In this document: one piece after another, positions 21,511 through 33,659 of the stretch | Numbering within the stretch: position 1 is the first letter of the stretch | Layout of the letters: every line of letters starts with the position of its first letter | NCBI GenBank assembly: GCA_032871835.1 | Contig: CM065297.1 | Coordinates: 36,581,098-36,645,097 of the forward strand | Source: Dipteronia dyeriana | Taxonomy: Eukaryota; Streptophyta; Magnoliopsida; Sapindales; Sapindaceae | Length of the DNA: 64,000 nucleotides | Reading direction: 5' to 3' | Position numbers and translations under genes: made by a program | Notes under the pieces: generated by a model | The model's input: the letters and a program-made list of their open reading frames with translations, nothing else | Database searches by the model: none | What the model was told of the DNA's origin: nothing

Positions 21511-24295
21511 AATTTTCCACCACATAAGGTGTTCTAGAACTCTAATTTTTGTATATATGGGATGAGCTGTTCTCTTGAAGCGATCCAGTACCTCGATACC
21601 CCTGTACGATGGTACCCTAATGTAGGTTGATGTACAGGGAATTCATGAAGTGCAACTGCATTGGTGAAGACTTGCTGCCAAGAGAGAAGGATCTGGTAAG
21701 GAAGATTGGGTGATCCGATAAAAGGGTCCCAAAGGGTAGATCTGGAAGGGATCTCGTAGGGAATCTAATATGGGGCCCAAATGGAGGTTTTCATAGATAG
21801 ATGCCTTGAGTATTTTCCCTTGGATAAATGACTGAATTTTTCTGTTAACACAATCAATACTTTACTTTTATCGCATTTTACTTTACCGTATATTTAGTGT
21901 TGGAGTTCAATTTGGTCATTTCTAGCGATCGATCCTTGTGGGTCGATACCCGACTTACTACTCTACTTATTTTTATTAACATTTTGAGGCACATTTTGTG
22001 ATTTTATAAATTCTTTTGGCATACACTTTTCCACAATAAAAATTGTCCTGTCAATTGTCTAACAGCCCACTATGGGTGGTAAATCTGGTGATAATGGTGC
22101 TTTGATGAGTAATATAAAAGGAAAAATACAAATCAAGAACACAAAATTTACATGGAAAATCCTAAGGCTAGAAAAAATAATGGTTGCTGAGACAACAAAA
22201 AGAATATCACTATATTTCAGAGATGACACACTTGACACTCTCATGCACTCAAAAACTTTCTAACACAATGATTTCACTAGTACTTATATGGGTTGATAAG
22301 TGTTGCCCTAATTCTTATCATGTAAGTCCCATATATGCAGTTTGAATCCTTATAAGATTCTAGTAGTGTGGCCTGTTTAAGACTTGATATGGATCGTGTT
22401 GTAAACTCTTTTTGGGTTGCTTGGAGCATCCAAAATGGGTTTAACATTATTGGTTTGCATATGGGCTCGGAATCGTTATTATACTATATTTTCAAAAAGC
22501 CCAGGATGAGGTCTATAATTTATCACTGAAACTTCGTTACCCGTGATCATGTATAAAAGGGGTCCAAAAAACGTCGTTTAGTTTGTTGTCTGGAGCCTTT
22601 TAGTTTCTTACACAGCATATAGGGATTTTCTTTCCTTTTTCATTTAGCTTTTACTCTTACTATTAATCCAAGATTGTTTCCGGATTTAGTGGAGATGTTT
22701 TAGGAGTCTTAGGGTTTAGTTTCTCTATTTATTTGGTTATAATCATTTTGGGTTCAATAGAGTTGAATAAATTATTAACTTCTTGAGTAGTTTAAACTCC
22801 ACTCTTATTTTCTAAAATACTGCAGGATTACAAAAAATCAGAAATCCTTGTGTGTTGAACTTGTGTGAGTTCTGTTACAGTCTGCATTAGGACTTATTTC
22901 CATCTGGGTGTGCAATCTTCTCAAATTATCGGGTTGTTGACTGATTGGGATTCTTTGATATCTAGCAAGTGTAGATATGTTTACTCATCGAAGTGTGATA
23001 CCAAGATTCCATATTTGAAATGATCTCCGCTTCATGTGGCATATCCTGGTGAGATTATATTTTCCTGATCTAGCCGAGAAGATCCCGCTAAGGAGAGATT
23101 GTAGACGGATAAAATCTTTACTCGCTAAGACACCTTAAAGGAGCAGGTTTACTTGGCATGTTACTTTGGAAACCTATCTCAACCTTAATCTGTCTGATAC
23201 GGATCATCTTAAGGCCCAAGGGTAATTGGCAAGATGGTACATGGCAAAGCAGGGATAAATTTTGGGGAGCTCTTAATAGGGTAAACAAGCTCAAAATCAA
23301 TAATATAATATATTTTTTTCAAAAAGCCCAAGACAAGTTCTACAAATGTAAGACTTTGTCTTCTGTAATAAGTTGTACCAAGGTTTTTCAATCCATAGAC
23401 ACTAACGGCGGAAAGGTCTGTCTATTTATTTTTGACTCGGGGAGGTAAGAAAACATGGTGTCTAAAAAGACGGTCCAAAAGTTGCATCTATACATAAAAG
23501 CTCATCTACGACCATACAATTTGACATGGTTGGACAAGAATAGCGACATGATGGTAACATGCAGAAGCTAGGTTATGTTCTCAATTAGTGCAACCTATAA
23601 GGATCAAGCATGGTATGATATGGTCACTATGGATACCTGAAATTTGCTACTAGAAAGGCTATGTTTATAAGACTGGAGGGCTATGGAGTATGATGGCTTC
23701 TTGAACAGGTGTACCTTCTATAACAATTCATTGAATAACTTGTTGTTGCCAAAGAGAGAATCTGTAAGAGTTGGGTCAAGGAAGAACAACAACTTATTAT
23801 TGATGGCTAAGGTTAAGGTAGGTTAATCAGGAGTGGTGTACACATTGAGTAAAGGGTCCTGACCGAGTCAGATATCATACTTATGGTCGTGGAAGCCGTA
23901 CTGTAGGAGTTTGAAGAAGCTTTCCGGAGAAAACCCCTGACAACCTGCCTCTGTTACCCGGTATTCCACACTAAATCCGACCAAGAGGTGATTGGAAAAG
24001 AACTTTCAAGACGTGAGAGCGATTCTTTGAGTGGCTGGTTATTCTCCTAAGGTTTTCAAACGCCCAAGGCATAGTCATACGACTTCTTTAGAAAATCCCA
24101 AATATCTTGCACAATGTAAAGTTTATTTCGACAGTGGGTGAATGTGTTCTCCTGCGAACAGTGTTTGACGAGTGCAACTTTCAGGGATTGCATAATTTCA
24201 TCATTGCTTGGGGATTCTTTCCCGATTTAGTTTAGCTATTTTAGACCTTTTGTTTAGGATTTTTTGGAAATATTGAATCTTTTTCTTTATATTGT
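21511..24295 (+). mobile_element. Old Ty3/gypsy remnant between copia D and E
   Basis: The words GATCCTTGTGGGTCGATACC (21939) and a protease-like block (23340-23720) point to a decayed plant Ty3/gypsy element. Around 22290-22930 there is LTR/promoter-like sequence with a TATA-type stretch at about 22552 (GTATAAAAGGGG). No clean TG...CA boundary was found and no gag is recognisable, so limits and internal order are uncertain. Confidence 0.55.
23340..24000 (+). pseudogene. Degenerate Ty3/gypsy aspartic protease and pre-RT linker
   Basis: Translation gives GGKVCLFIFDSGR, a stop, then MVSKKTVQKLHL. This is the familiar D-S/G-G protease active site followed by the VSK-VEKL helix. Next come PYNLTWLDKNSDMMVTC and a block matching the LLLGRPWQYD region (reads LLLERL, stop, LYK). 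Near 23900 a segment like FPEKTPDNLPLLPGIPH corresponds to the FP-LPxGLPPLRGIEH linker before RT. Several stops and shifts are present and RT itself is not seen. Confidence 0.65.
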
Positions 24296-25542
24296 ATATA
24301 TGTATGTTTTAGAAAGAGATGACACTATAGGTATTCGCATATATTTTTACATTGGAATGTATGGATATAAATATGTTTTATATGTGGTTTGTTATTACTC
24401 AATTTTTTTCCTAGAATTTCAATGTATTTTGTTTTGGGATTATAACAAGAAGGGTGGTCTGTCATCGCCATAATTTCCTTCTTTGTAGTTGCTAAGTTTT
24501 TTTTTTGTAATAAAAAAATTACAGTATTTTATTATTTAAATTATTCTGAAATACATTCAAGTATAGAAGACTCAATGGTTTGAAGAATTAGGTGCAACCG
24601 GAACAAGTTTAGGACCGTGCAAGCCGTAACAACTAACGTACATGCGAAGAGCACGCAACCACGTTTTTTATGCCATGGGCTGCGCACGGCAGCCTCTTAT
24701 GGGTTTGTGTCATGCGCATGCCCATAGGTAAGAGCCAAGGGTGCACACGCCCATAAGAGGCAGCCGAGAGAGTCCGGACGATGAAAGTCGCGTGAAGACT
24801 TGTTCGCCAAGAAAAGAGTTCTTGTATTCCAAGACATATGTAATTTACTTGTTTTTCTAGGATGGACAAAAACTGTAGCTATTTATATTTTTGTAAATAT
24901 TGCTATGTTTGTCATTGTTTGATAACATGTCATATAGAATTGGAGTGCCACTCATATATCTCTTTTGGTATGAACATGCATTGAATGGTTTAAGTATCTA
25001 AATTGGCATCTAGATAACTTGGTAAATCATTCTTTGGAATTCGATCACACGCCTTAAACAATTGAGTGGGAGAAGGTGTTTTGGAACACCTATGACCTCC
25101 AAGTTTAGTTGAGCTTTATGTTTCATGAATAACCTCCAAAGAGGTATTCATGAATGGAATTTAGCAAGATACTTCTTTACAAGGATAGACTAGACAATTA
25201 GCCCAAACGATATCTACTCCCAAATGAGGGATATTCGTGAGGGATTATATTGAAGGTCGATAACTTGGTAACACACTCAATGTAATTTTATTAATATCCT
25301 CTCAAGAGTTCTTGTTGATAAAATTGCAAGGCTAAAATAGAAAACGTTGGTTGTTATGTTAACAATTAGGTGGGACCTAGTCCAACTAGTAAATGGTGCG
25401 TACTCCTAAAGGAGACGTGACATTTATGGGTGTTGGATCACCGTTGAATTTTTACGATTGACTTATTTTATTTAATTAAAGATAAATATTCAAAAGTGCT
25501 TTATCGTGATTTTTTACTTATATAATTTTTGTTAATAAAAAG
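24296..25542 (+). other. Leader of copia E
   Basis: It begins in the leader at the GTATGTTTTAGAAAGAGATG word that lies close to the PBS in B-D. It includes the GC-rich block (about 24600-24790) in the same orientation as gag. The TA tract is not expanded here (TATAAATATGTTTTATATG). No gene is present. Confidence 0.7.
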
Positions 25543-28500
25543 AAATCATAACCCCATCCCTAATCAATATCCTAAAAGATAATACTTTAACTGATGATAA
25601 TTATGTCATATGGAAAAAGGTAAATTGGGTTGTTATTGCAAGCTAAAAAACATAAATTCGTTATGTCTATTCCTTAACCACCAAACTAATGAATCTACTC
25701 AGGAGCAAATAGATAAGTATCAGTAGTGGAAGTCTTCAGATGAGATGTCTAAATGTACATTACATTATGGCCACCATCTCCGACGTGTTGCAACAGTAAC
25801 ATGAATGAATGGAGACTACTGTCGATATAATGATCTCTCTATAGGAGATGTTTTCTATGATGTCTAAGGCGACTAAGAGAGAGGCAGTGACTACTTTTAT
25901 GAATCTTAGGATGAAACCTGGACAAGGTGTGAAAGATCACATGATGAAAGTCATAGCATATCTCAACATTGCTGAATTGAATGGTACTGAGATAGATGGT
26001 GAGACCAAAATTGACACGATTGTAAACTCACTGTCAGATTCCTTTGATCAATTCAAGTTGGACTACACCTTGAATAATAAGGAATACACCTTGCAAGGCC
26101 TGATGCGCGATGTTTATAGCACCAAGATAATCCTTGTGAAAGGCAAGGGTCAAGAGATTCATATGCTTAGTAATTTGCTACTGTTATAGACCCGTAAGAA
26201 GGTCAAGAGACAACAGAAGAAAAAGCAACTTGAGCATTCTTAGAAGGAAACTAAGAAAGTAACCAAGATCAAAGGGAAGTGTTTCCTTTTTTGTAAAAAG
26301 GGTCAAAGGAATAGACTAAAAAAGATTGAATTCAACTTGCATTTAGGCAATGGAGCGTTGGTGTCTACTAGAGTAATAGGAGACATTAGAATCAATTTAG
26401 ATTCTTATAGGCATTTAGATTTAATAGACGTTTATTATGTACCTCAATTCAAGAGGAATTTACTTTCAGTTTCTTGTTTAAATAAATTTGGTTATTCGGT
26501 TACTTTTAATAAAGCTTTTATTATTAGTAAGAATAACAAATTTGCTTATAAAGGTACATTGGAAAACGGTTTATTCTACTTGCATAGAAATATCACTAAC
26601 TTGTTAGACACGGAATCAATAAAACCTAATCATAAAAGAGTAAAATTATCAAAAGATGAAACCTACCTATGGCATTTACGCTTAGGTTGTATTAACCTTA
26701 ATAGGATTGAAAGATTGGTAAGTGAAGGACCTCTAAGTGACTTAAAGGTTGATGATCTACCAACTTGTGAATCTTGTTTGGAAGGTAAAATGACCAAAAG
26801 GTCGTTTAAGACCAAAGGCGCAAGAGCCATCGAATATTTAGGATTGATACACACTGATGTGTGTGGACCTATGAGCATTCAAGCTAGAGGTGGAAATGAG
26901 TACTTCATCACTTTCACGGATGATCACTCAAGATTTGGTTATGTGTATCTCATGAGACATAAGTCGGATGCTTCTGATATGTTCGAAGCATTTAAAGCTG
27001 AAGTAGAAAATCAGCTTGAGAAACGCATAAAAATCTTGAGGTCCGATCGTGGTGGAGAATATCTATCTGGTGAGTTTCAACAATATCTTATTGATAATGG
27101 AATAATTTCTCAGTTTTTTGCACCAGGCACACCTCAACAAAATGAGGTGGCAGAAAGGAGAAATAAAACTCTTTTAGATATGGTTAAATCTATGTTGAGT
27201 TATTCAACGTTCCCTAATTCTTTTTGGGGATATACTTTACAAACTGTAATGTACATTCTAAACGATGTACCATCTAAGTCGGTTCCTAAAACACCGCATG
27301 AGTAGTGGACCGCGCAAAAAGCCTAGTTTACAACAGTTAAGGATATTTGGATGTCCTGCGCACGGGTTAAAAGGAAAGACAGAAAAGTTAGAGTCCCGTT
27401 CAGAAACATGCATATTTATAGGTTATCCAAACGGAACAAAAAGATATTATTTTTATAGTCATTCAAATCTTAAAGTATTTGTTTCGACAAATGCTAAATA
27501 TCTAGAAAATGACTATATGAATATTTTTGTGCCTAAAAGTAGAATTATCGTAAATGAGCTTTTAGGAGATACAATTCAACAAAAGGTTTCGCAATCAAGC
27601 CCAATTGTAAGTTCCGTACCAATACAAGATCAACGTTCTACCATACCTCGTTGTAGTGGGAGGGTTGTTAGACAACCTGAGAGATACATCGGTCTAGGAG
27701 AATCTATAGAGAATCTTTCAGAGGACGATGATCCCTATACATACAAGGAAGCAATGAAAGATGTTGATTGTCACCATTGGCAAAAGGCAATGCAATCCAA
27801 AATTGAATCTATGTTCAAAAACAAAGTCTGGTCTCTTGTAGACTTGCCTAAAGGGATAAAACCCATTGGGTGCAAGTGGGTATACAAGAGGAAAAGAGGA
27901 ATGGATGGAAATGTGGAAACCTTTAAAGCTAGATTGGTAGCTAAAGGTTATACACAGAAGAAAGATATAAATTACGAAGAAACCTTATCTCCTGTGGCCA
28001 TGCTTAAATCCATTAGGATACTCTTATCCATTGCGGCTTCTCTAGACCTAGAGATTTAGCAAATGGGCATCAAGACAGCTTTCCTTAATGGAAGTCTAGA
28101 TGAAAGCATCTACATGATGTAGCTAGAAGGATTCATTGAAAAAGGTTAAGAGGAAAGGGTATGCAAGTTGCAAAGATCCATATATGGATTGAAGCAAGCA
28201 TCAAGATCCTGGAACATAAGGTTCGATCAAGCCGTGAAATTTTTTGGATTTATTCAAAACCTTGACGAACCTTGTGTATACAAAAGGAATAAAGGTGAAA
28301 AGTTGGTTTTCCTAGTTCCTTACGTTGATTATATACTACTCATCGGAAAAGATGTAGGTGTATTGACATCAATAAAAGAATGGTTAGCAAAACAATTTGA
28401 TATGAAGGACTTAGGAGAAGCAAGTTATATTCTTGGTATCCAAGTCATAAGGGATAGAAAAATACAAAGATTGCATTATCCCAAGCTTCATACATAGATA

Positions 28501-29306
28501 AAATCTTGTCTAGGTTTTCCATGCAAGATTCCAAGAAAGGTATGTTACCTTTCAGACATGGAATCAAACTTTATATGGAATAAGTTCCTAAGAATGAGTA
28601 TGAAAAGAAATTCATGAGTAAGGTTCCATAAGCTTCGGCAATTGGAAGTCTCATGTATGCAATGCTCTGCACTATACCTGATATTTGTTTTGTTGTGGGC
28701 ATAGTTAACAGGTTTCAATCGAAACTTGCTCCTGATCACTGGACAACAGTCAAACATATTTTCACGTATCTCAAGAGAACGAGAGATTATATGCTTGTAT
28801 ACTCTGGAGGGGATTTAATTCCCATTGGGTATACAAATTCTGATTTTCAATCAGATTCTGACTCCATGAGATCAACATCAGTATCTGTGTTTACTATTAG
28901 AGGAAGGGCAGTCATATGAAGGAGTATCAAGCAATCTTATATTGTCGATTCCACCATAGAAGTTGAGGATGTTGCCGCATGCGAGGCTACTAAAGAGGAT
29001 GTCTGGCTCCACCAATTCTTGATTGACTTGGAAGTGGTTCTTGATGCAAATAAGCAGATCACTATCTATTTTGACAATAGTGGAGCAGTAACTAATTCAA
29101 GAGAACCAAGAAGTCATAAGAGAGGGAAACACATTAAAAGAAAGTATCACCTTCTAAGGGAAATTATGCATAGGGGTAACGTGATGATTATCAAGATCGC
29201 GTCATTAGAAAATCTAGCGGGTCCCTTTACAAAGGCTCTTCCACAAAAGAGATTTTATGTGCATCTAGAGAATATGGGGATGAGAGATATGACACATTTG
29301 CTATAA
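25543..29306 (+). pseudogene. Copia gag-pol remnant of copy E
   Basis: The gag start is lost: the site that reads ATG in copy B is AAG, and the next ATG is ATA. The gag core is at 25848-26189. A decayed knuckle ([13 protein letters not shown]) fuses straight to the GAG-pre-integrase region, with the same junction as copy C, so the protease is missing. GAG-pre-integrase and integrase form a 322-codon open block (26337-27305) with DVCGPM, SDRGGEY and the catalytic Glu in VAERRN. RT reads YVDY in place of YVDD (about 28324). RNase H (28653-29306) has TIEVEDVAA for TMEAEYVAA. Stops at 28059, 28121, 28147, 28495 and 28581 break it. Confidence 0.9.
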
Positions 29307-29308
29307 AG

Positions 29309-29320
29309 CAAGTGGGAGAT
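29309..29320 (+). other. Polypurine tract of copia E
   Basis: CAAGTGGGAGAT stands immediately before the 3' LTR, as in copy A. Confidence 0.8.
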
Positions 29321-31528
29321 TATTAGGATTATGCTCCATAGCAAGAGTATAATATTGTATTTGACAATCTTTTCATATTAATAAAGTGATTTCTAGTTTA
29401 AAAAATCTTATAGCATTTTTAGTTTAATTATTGTAATTGTCAAAAGTAAATAATCATAAGGTCAAAAGACTTTGAGAAAAGAAGAATTGTTCATACATCT
29501 AGATATGTATGAGGTAGACACAATTCTTTAGTTAGTCTTGAATAATATTCACAATTTAAGATAAAAGGTTTGGCTACTTTATCTTGTCAAAGTTATAGAT
29601 TCTTTTGCTAGCATTTGAGTGGGATCAAATGTGTTATGATGAGTCTAAACTTATCAAAGTGTGGTGTCTTTGGGCAAATGAATCTAGTGCACTGGGTGTA
29701 TTGAATAGGATCACATTGAAATATTTTATCTAGAACCGTCAATAGATAAAAGAATTTCATTTGAAGACAATCGGAGAGTCTATCTTAATCCTAAGATAAA
29801 TGATGGACTTATAGTTGCAAGTATTATCATTTGAGCTATCAATGAGTACGATTATATAGCATTGTCTATCCTCGATAGTTTGGTGGTATTCATTTGTTAA
29901 TTGATCGAGGACTTCATTTATAGATATGTACATCGTGGCTCCATTTATTAAATGAGAGTAGAATATCATCATATGGATGTTTTGAGGTATTGGATATTAA
30001 ATCTTAACGTTAGGTTTCCAATAGTGTCTATGAAACATGGCTACTGGACAAGTCAAAATATCCAAGTTCAAAATGTGGTCATATGAGTAAATATGGTAAC
30101 TTGGAGAGCTATAGACGGTCTATGAGCTCTTGGCGATTACTGGTATTCTTCACGAGGATACACTTTCTCCAATAAGGTTGTGTAGGGTATGAATGAGTAA
30201 CATCAACTTATTCTATCTTTATTTAAGAGTTCAATTTTAGTTCTTTAGTGGAATGAACTAAAATTAAATAAATCAGACGTAAGTGAATCATTTGTTGATT
30301 GTGATTGGGTTGTGTCTATTGGAGCTTAAATCTAGATAGCCCGCCAAGATCCCTAATCCAAACGAACTTGCATGGATCACTTGATATATTCTATTGGACC
30401 AATTTAGGGCTCCATCTAGAATTGTATTGAGGTATGTGGACTTGTTTCTTTTTGTAAGAATGAGTCTAGTTCACATGTGGACTTTTTATAAAGGTCAAAT
30501 GGATTTAATAAAATCAGAAAATACTATATTGGCCCATATATATGTGTTGGGCGGCAAGGCTATTTAGAATAGCATAATTATATTATATTATTTTATTGTT
30601 TAATTAAACAAAAATTAATTAATTTGGTGATTAATTAATTATTTAATTAAAAATCAAAATCTTTTTCTATTAGGAGATGGTCTCCTAATACTATACTATT
30701 GTTGGTAGTATAATTAATATTAAAGATTATATTTGTTAAGTAGATAAATAAAATAAATTATTTATCTAATCAGATTAGAAAGTCGTTAATATGATTACAA
30801 ATACACTATTGAGTTGGATTAGGAGTCTTGGTGTAGGACATAATTCCTTTTAGAAAGGGATTCTTAATCGCCAAGTAAATCTATGTAAAGAAAGGATTCT
30901 TAACCACCAAGTAAATCCTTCTTAGGAGAGGATTTGGTCTCCTATATATACTACTTGTAAATTTTGACAAAGCCTTAGTTTTTGGTGTGAGAAGTTGTTT
31001 TTTATTTGTTCTTTTTTATTGTTATAAAAAAAAACTTCGTCAAACTCATTGTGTGAAGAATTCGGCTAAGCATAGAGAAAAGTGGGAACGTTTTTATTTT
31101 CGATAGTACACTAGTATCCTTTGCATCAAAAGGGTTTTGTGTACAACATCGAATCAAGGTTCACGCGAGTTTCAATCAAATTGATTGATAATTCAAAAGT
31201 GACCGGACGTTCTTGGTTTTTCTCTTGGAGTATTATTGTGACTAACAAAGAAGAAGATTTTATTTGTTTCCATCCTCAAGTATACAATTTAAAGAAAGGG
31301 AGCCTACACTCCTAGGTGATTCACGTTCGTGATTGGATTGGAAGATCTTACGGATTCAATTCGACGCTAATTCAATCATCATGAAAAAAAAGAAGGTATG
31401 ATACTTTTTATATACATCAGTTAATCTAGGGTTAATGTTCTTGTTATTAAAAGGGTTTTTTTTTATATATGCAAACCCTAATTTTCTAATTTTCTCACTC
31501 TTCCGCTGCGTGTGATTTTTTCCCTACA
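29321..31528 (+). repeat. 3' LTR of copia E (2208 bp)
   Basis: The LTR starts TATTAGGATTATGC (the initial TG mutated to TA) and ends CCCTACA. It is collinear with the LTR of A, with a TATATATA box at 30943-30950 in the matching place. Confidence 0.9.
30943..30950 (+). promoter_or_regulatory. TATA-like box in LTR of copy E
   Basis: TATATATA lies about 580 bp before the LTR end, matching the box at 5251 in copy A. It is a probable core promoter of the family. Confidence 0.42.
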
Positions 31529-31595
31529 GTAATAAATATAGAAAATAAAAATAAAAATTAACCAAAACGATATCCAAATCCAAATTAAACCTAAT

Positions 31596-31855
31596 CTAAA
31601 TAAAACTTTGTTCAATCCATATGGGTGGAGTAATAGGGTCAAATGATTTATCACTGAAATGAGGGGTGATGCTATCGTCTTGCAAACTGTAAATTCCCAT
31701 GTCCTTGCCGTATTCCTCTAAATGTTGATAATATTCATCACAATCATCAGTAAAATATATAGAATTAGGTTTGTAATTAGGAAAGTGTGCCACTGAAAAT
31801 GAAGAATTGTGCCCCAAAAAAGATTATTCTGTTGCCCAAATCATTTATTTTATAG
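31596..31855 (-). pseudogene. C-terminal fragment of a DUF295/KIB1-4 beta-propeller (F-box type) protein
   Basis: The minus strand encodes about 73 residues with NSSFSVAHFPNYKPNSIYF, GKDMGIYSLQDDSI and ITPPIWIEQSF. This is the typical C-terminus of plant DUF295/KIB-type proteins, many of which have an N-terminal F-box. The upstream codons DLGNRIIF continue the same domain in another frame, so a one-base frameshift lies in the T/G run at about 31818-31822. The rest of the protein (normally 350-400 residues) is absent. There is no start codon in frame. It is a truncated, frameshifted relic and the first of several host-gene scraps in this region. Confidence 0.75.
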
Positions 31856-32842
31856 CTGAAAAAGTAAGTCTTTTTTTGCTTTTCTCTCTTTTTTGCTTTT
31901 GGGTTCTTGTAAATGTTTATGTTTATGTTTGCATTTTAGTTTTGATGATTTGACCATGCTTGGAATGGAATTTCACTTTGTTTGTTTATTTATTTTTCTT
32001 AAATGTTCAAACCGGGTTAGAGTACTGGTGACATATAGTGTGAGTCTTCTTTGGAAGACTATTTTTTGTTCGAAAAAGTGTTGTTTGATGAGATCTGTTG
32101 CTGGGAAGGATGCAACTGCTTGTGTATCATGATATATATTCTCTTACCCTCAACACATGACTTCTTATTTTCTCCTCAAATTTATAGTGACATGCTTGGA
32201 AATTGTTATAATCATTTATTTTCAAAAGGAAATTGTTATAATCATTATTTCTGGAAAAGCCAATATTTTATTAAAAAAAAGTTAAGAAAATTTATCAAAG
32301 CCATTTCTGTTGTATCTTCTGGATTTTCTACAACATGATGAACGCGAGTAACATTTGATTAAGGACTGTTTTTATTGAAGGAACATAGTCGCTTCTCATA
32401 TTTGATACATTTTACTAATTGAATCTTGTACACTCAGAAGCAATAACAATGTCAATTACTCTTACTCTTGACTGTATAATGAATTTTGAGTGATGTAATG
32501 TATGGGTTTACGGAGTTATGGACCTCTAGTTATTTTCTCTTAAGCTTTAGCTGAAACATGTTATAATTTTTTCTTGCTTCAAAGTTTCAGAATGTGGAAT
32601 TCGTATATCTAGGATCACAACAGGAATGTAATATCATTTACTTATGTTATGTGTACATATACAGTTACAGGTATTGATATCATCATTAGAAGTGAACTGC
32701 AGCAATGTAATTAGTATCATTTTGTGCTTAAGCTATGCCGTTGGTTTTATCTTTTAGGTTTTGATTAGAGTGAAGCTCCATCATCGGTGGCCTTTTCCTT
32801 GGTCATTTAAGAGTATGCTTTGTTGAGCCACCCTACTTCTAG
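31856..32842. other. AT-rich stretch without a recognisable gene
   Basis: Short ORFs at 31893-32132 and 32051-32338 show no domain. The sequence looks like intron or UTR material (T-rich, several possible splice sites), but no exon could be assigned. Confidence 0.4.
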
Positions 32843-32971
32843 TTGATTGTGAAACCTATCTTCACTTATGGGCTTGATGTTACAGAACTTTCAGGAATTG
32901 TTGGGTCATTCGGCAGTGCAAATTCTGCTGCAGCTGGGCCATTAAAGAATGGAAGAAGCACCAACAGTTGA
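32843..32971 (+). pseudogene. Unassigned 42-codon coding tail (possible last exon of a captured gene)
   Basis: An open frame ends with TGA at 32969. It reads KPIFTYGLDVTELSGIVGSF and continues GSANSAAAGPLKNGRSTNS. The composition (Gly/Ser/Ala, non-AT-rich) differs from the flanking AT-rich DNA and looks like real protein sequence. I do not recognise the family. It lies 560 bp before an RNase H-like exon, but being closed by a stop it cannot be an upstream exon of that gene in the same frame. Confidence 0.3.
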
Positions 32972-33528
32972 AAATAAAATCTCCTACTAGTTGACATTGT
33001 GCAAACTACAGAGTGAATATAAGGGCTTATTTGTTAATTTTCGACGCATATAGAGAATGTTTGATACAGGCTCTGAAAATCTTAGTACAACATTACAGTT
33101 GTAGGTGTTGTATGTTCATTTTATATGTATGGTTGTAATTTACGTTGGCAAATATGTATAGCAATTTACACTATGATAATTAAAAAGCAGAACTTCCAAC
33201 TACAATTGACTTGGTTTTGCCTTGTTAAATACATGGAACTTAATGCACAACAAGTTTTAAATGCTTAATGCACAAGTTTTAAAAGCATCACCTTAACTGT
33301 AAATTAAAATTGTGTCGAATTATTGTCAACCGTAGTAGTTTTCTTACCCTTTAGCCAAAAGTGTGGGTTGACAGTGAGGTTCGAGCTTAACTATTGTTTG
33401 ATAAATAAAGTGACAATTTCATTCCTTACTCTAAACATTTATGTTGTAATATATTAAGCTTGTAGGTAGTTTTGCCTGCTGTTAAATATAGTTTCTCTAA
33501 TCATGAGCTTTGGTGGGTCTGACGACTT

Positions 33529-33659
33529 TGTGAAGGAGTGGGAATTGCAACAAATAATGTTGATGAGTATAGAGCTTTGATTTTAGGATTGAATTATGCT
33601 CTTAAGAAAAGGTTTAAATACATCCGTGTTCATGGAGACTCAATGCTTGTGTCTGCTAG
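33529..33659 (+). pseudogene. Single exon of a plant RNase H-like protein
   Basis: The frame reads CEGVGIATNNVDEYRALILG and then YALKKRFKYIRVHGDSMLVS. These are the central helix and strand of an RNase HI-type fold: the catalytic Glu sits in DEYRAL and the Asp in HGDSMLV. It resembles plant single-domain RNase H-like genes more than retrotransposon RNase H. The exon ends at CTAG/GTTTAAG; beyond it the frame soon stops. The neighbouring exons with the first and last catalytic residues were not found, so this is an isolated fragment. Confidence 0.65.

Larger units (their letters stand above)
24296..31528 (+). mobile_element. Ty1/copia copy E (5' LTR missing, complete 3' LTR)
   Basis: Plus-strand copy starting inside the leader at about 24296. 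It lacks the 5' LTR and PBS but runs through gag, integrase, RT, RNase H and polypurine tract to a full 3' LTR. The right flank (GTAATAAATATAG) is non-copia, so GTAAT at 31529-31533 is the candidate target duplication. Its left partner is lost. Confidence 0.9.
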
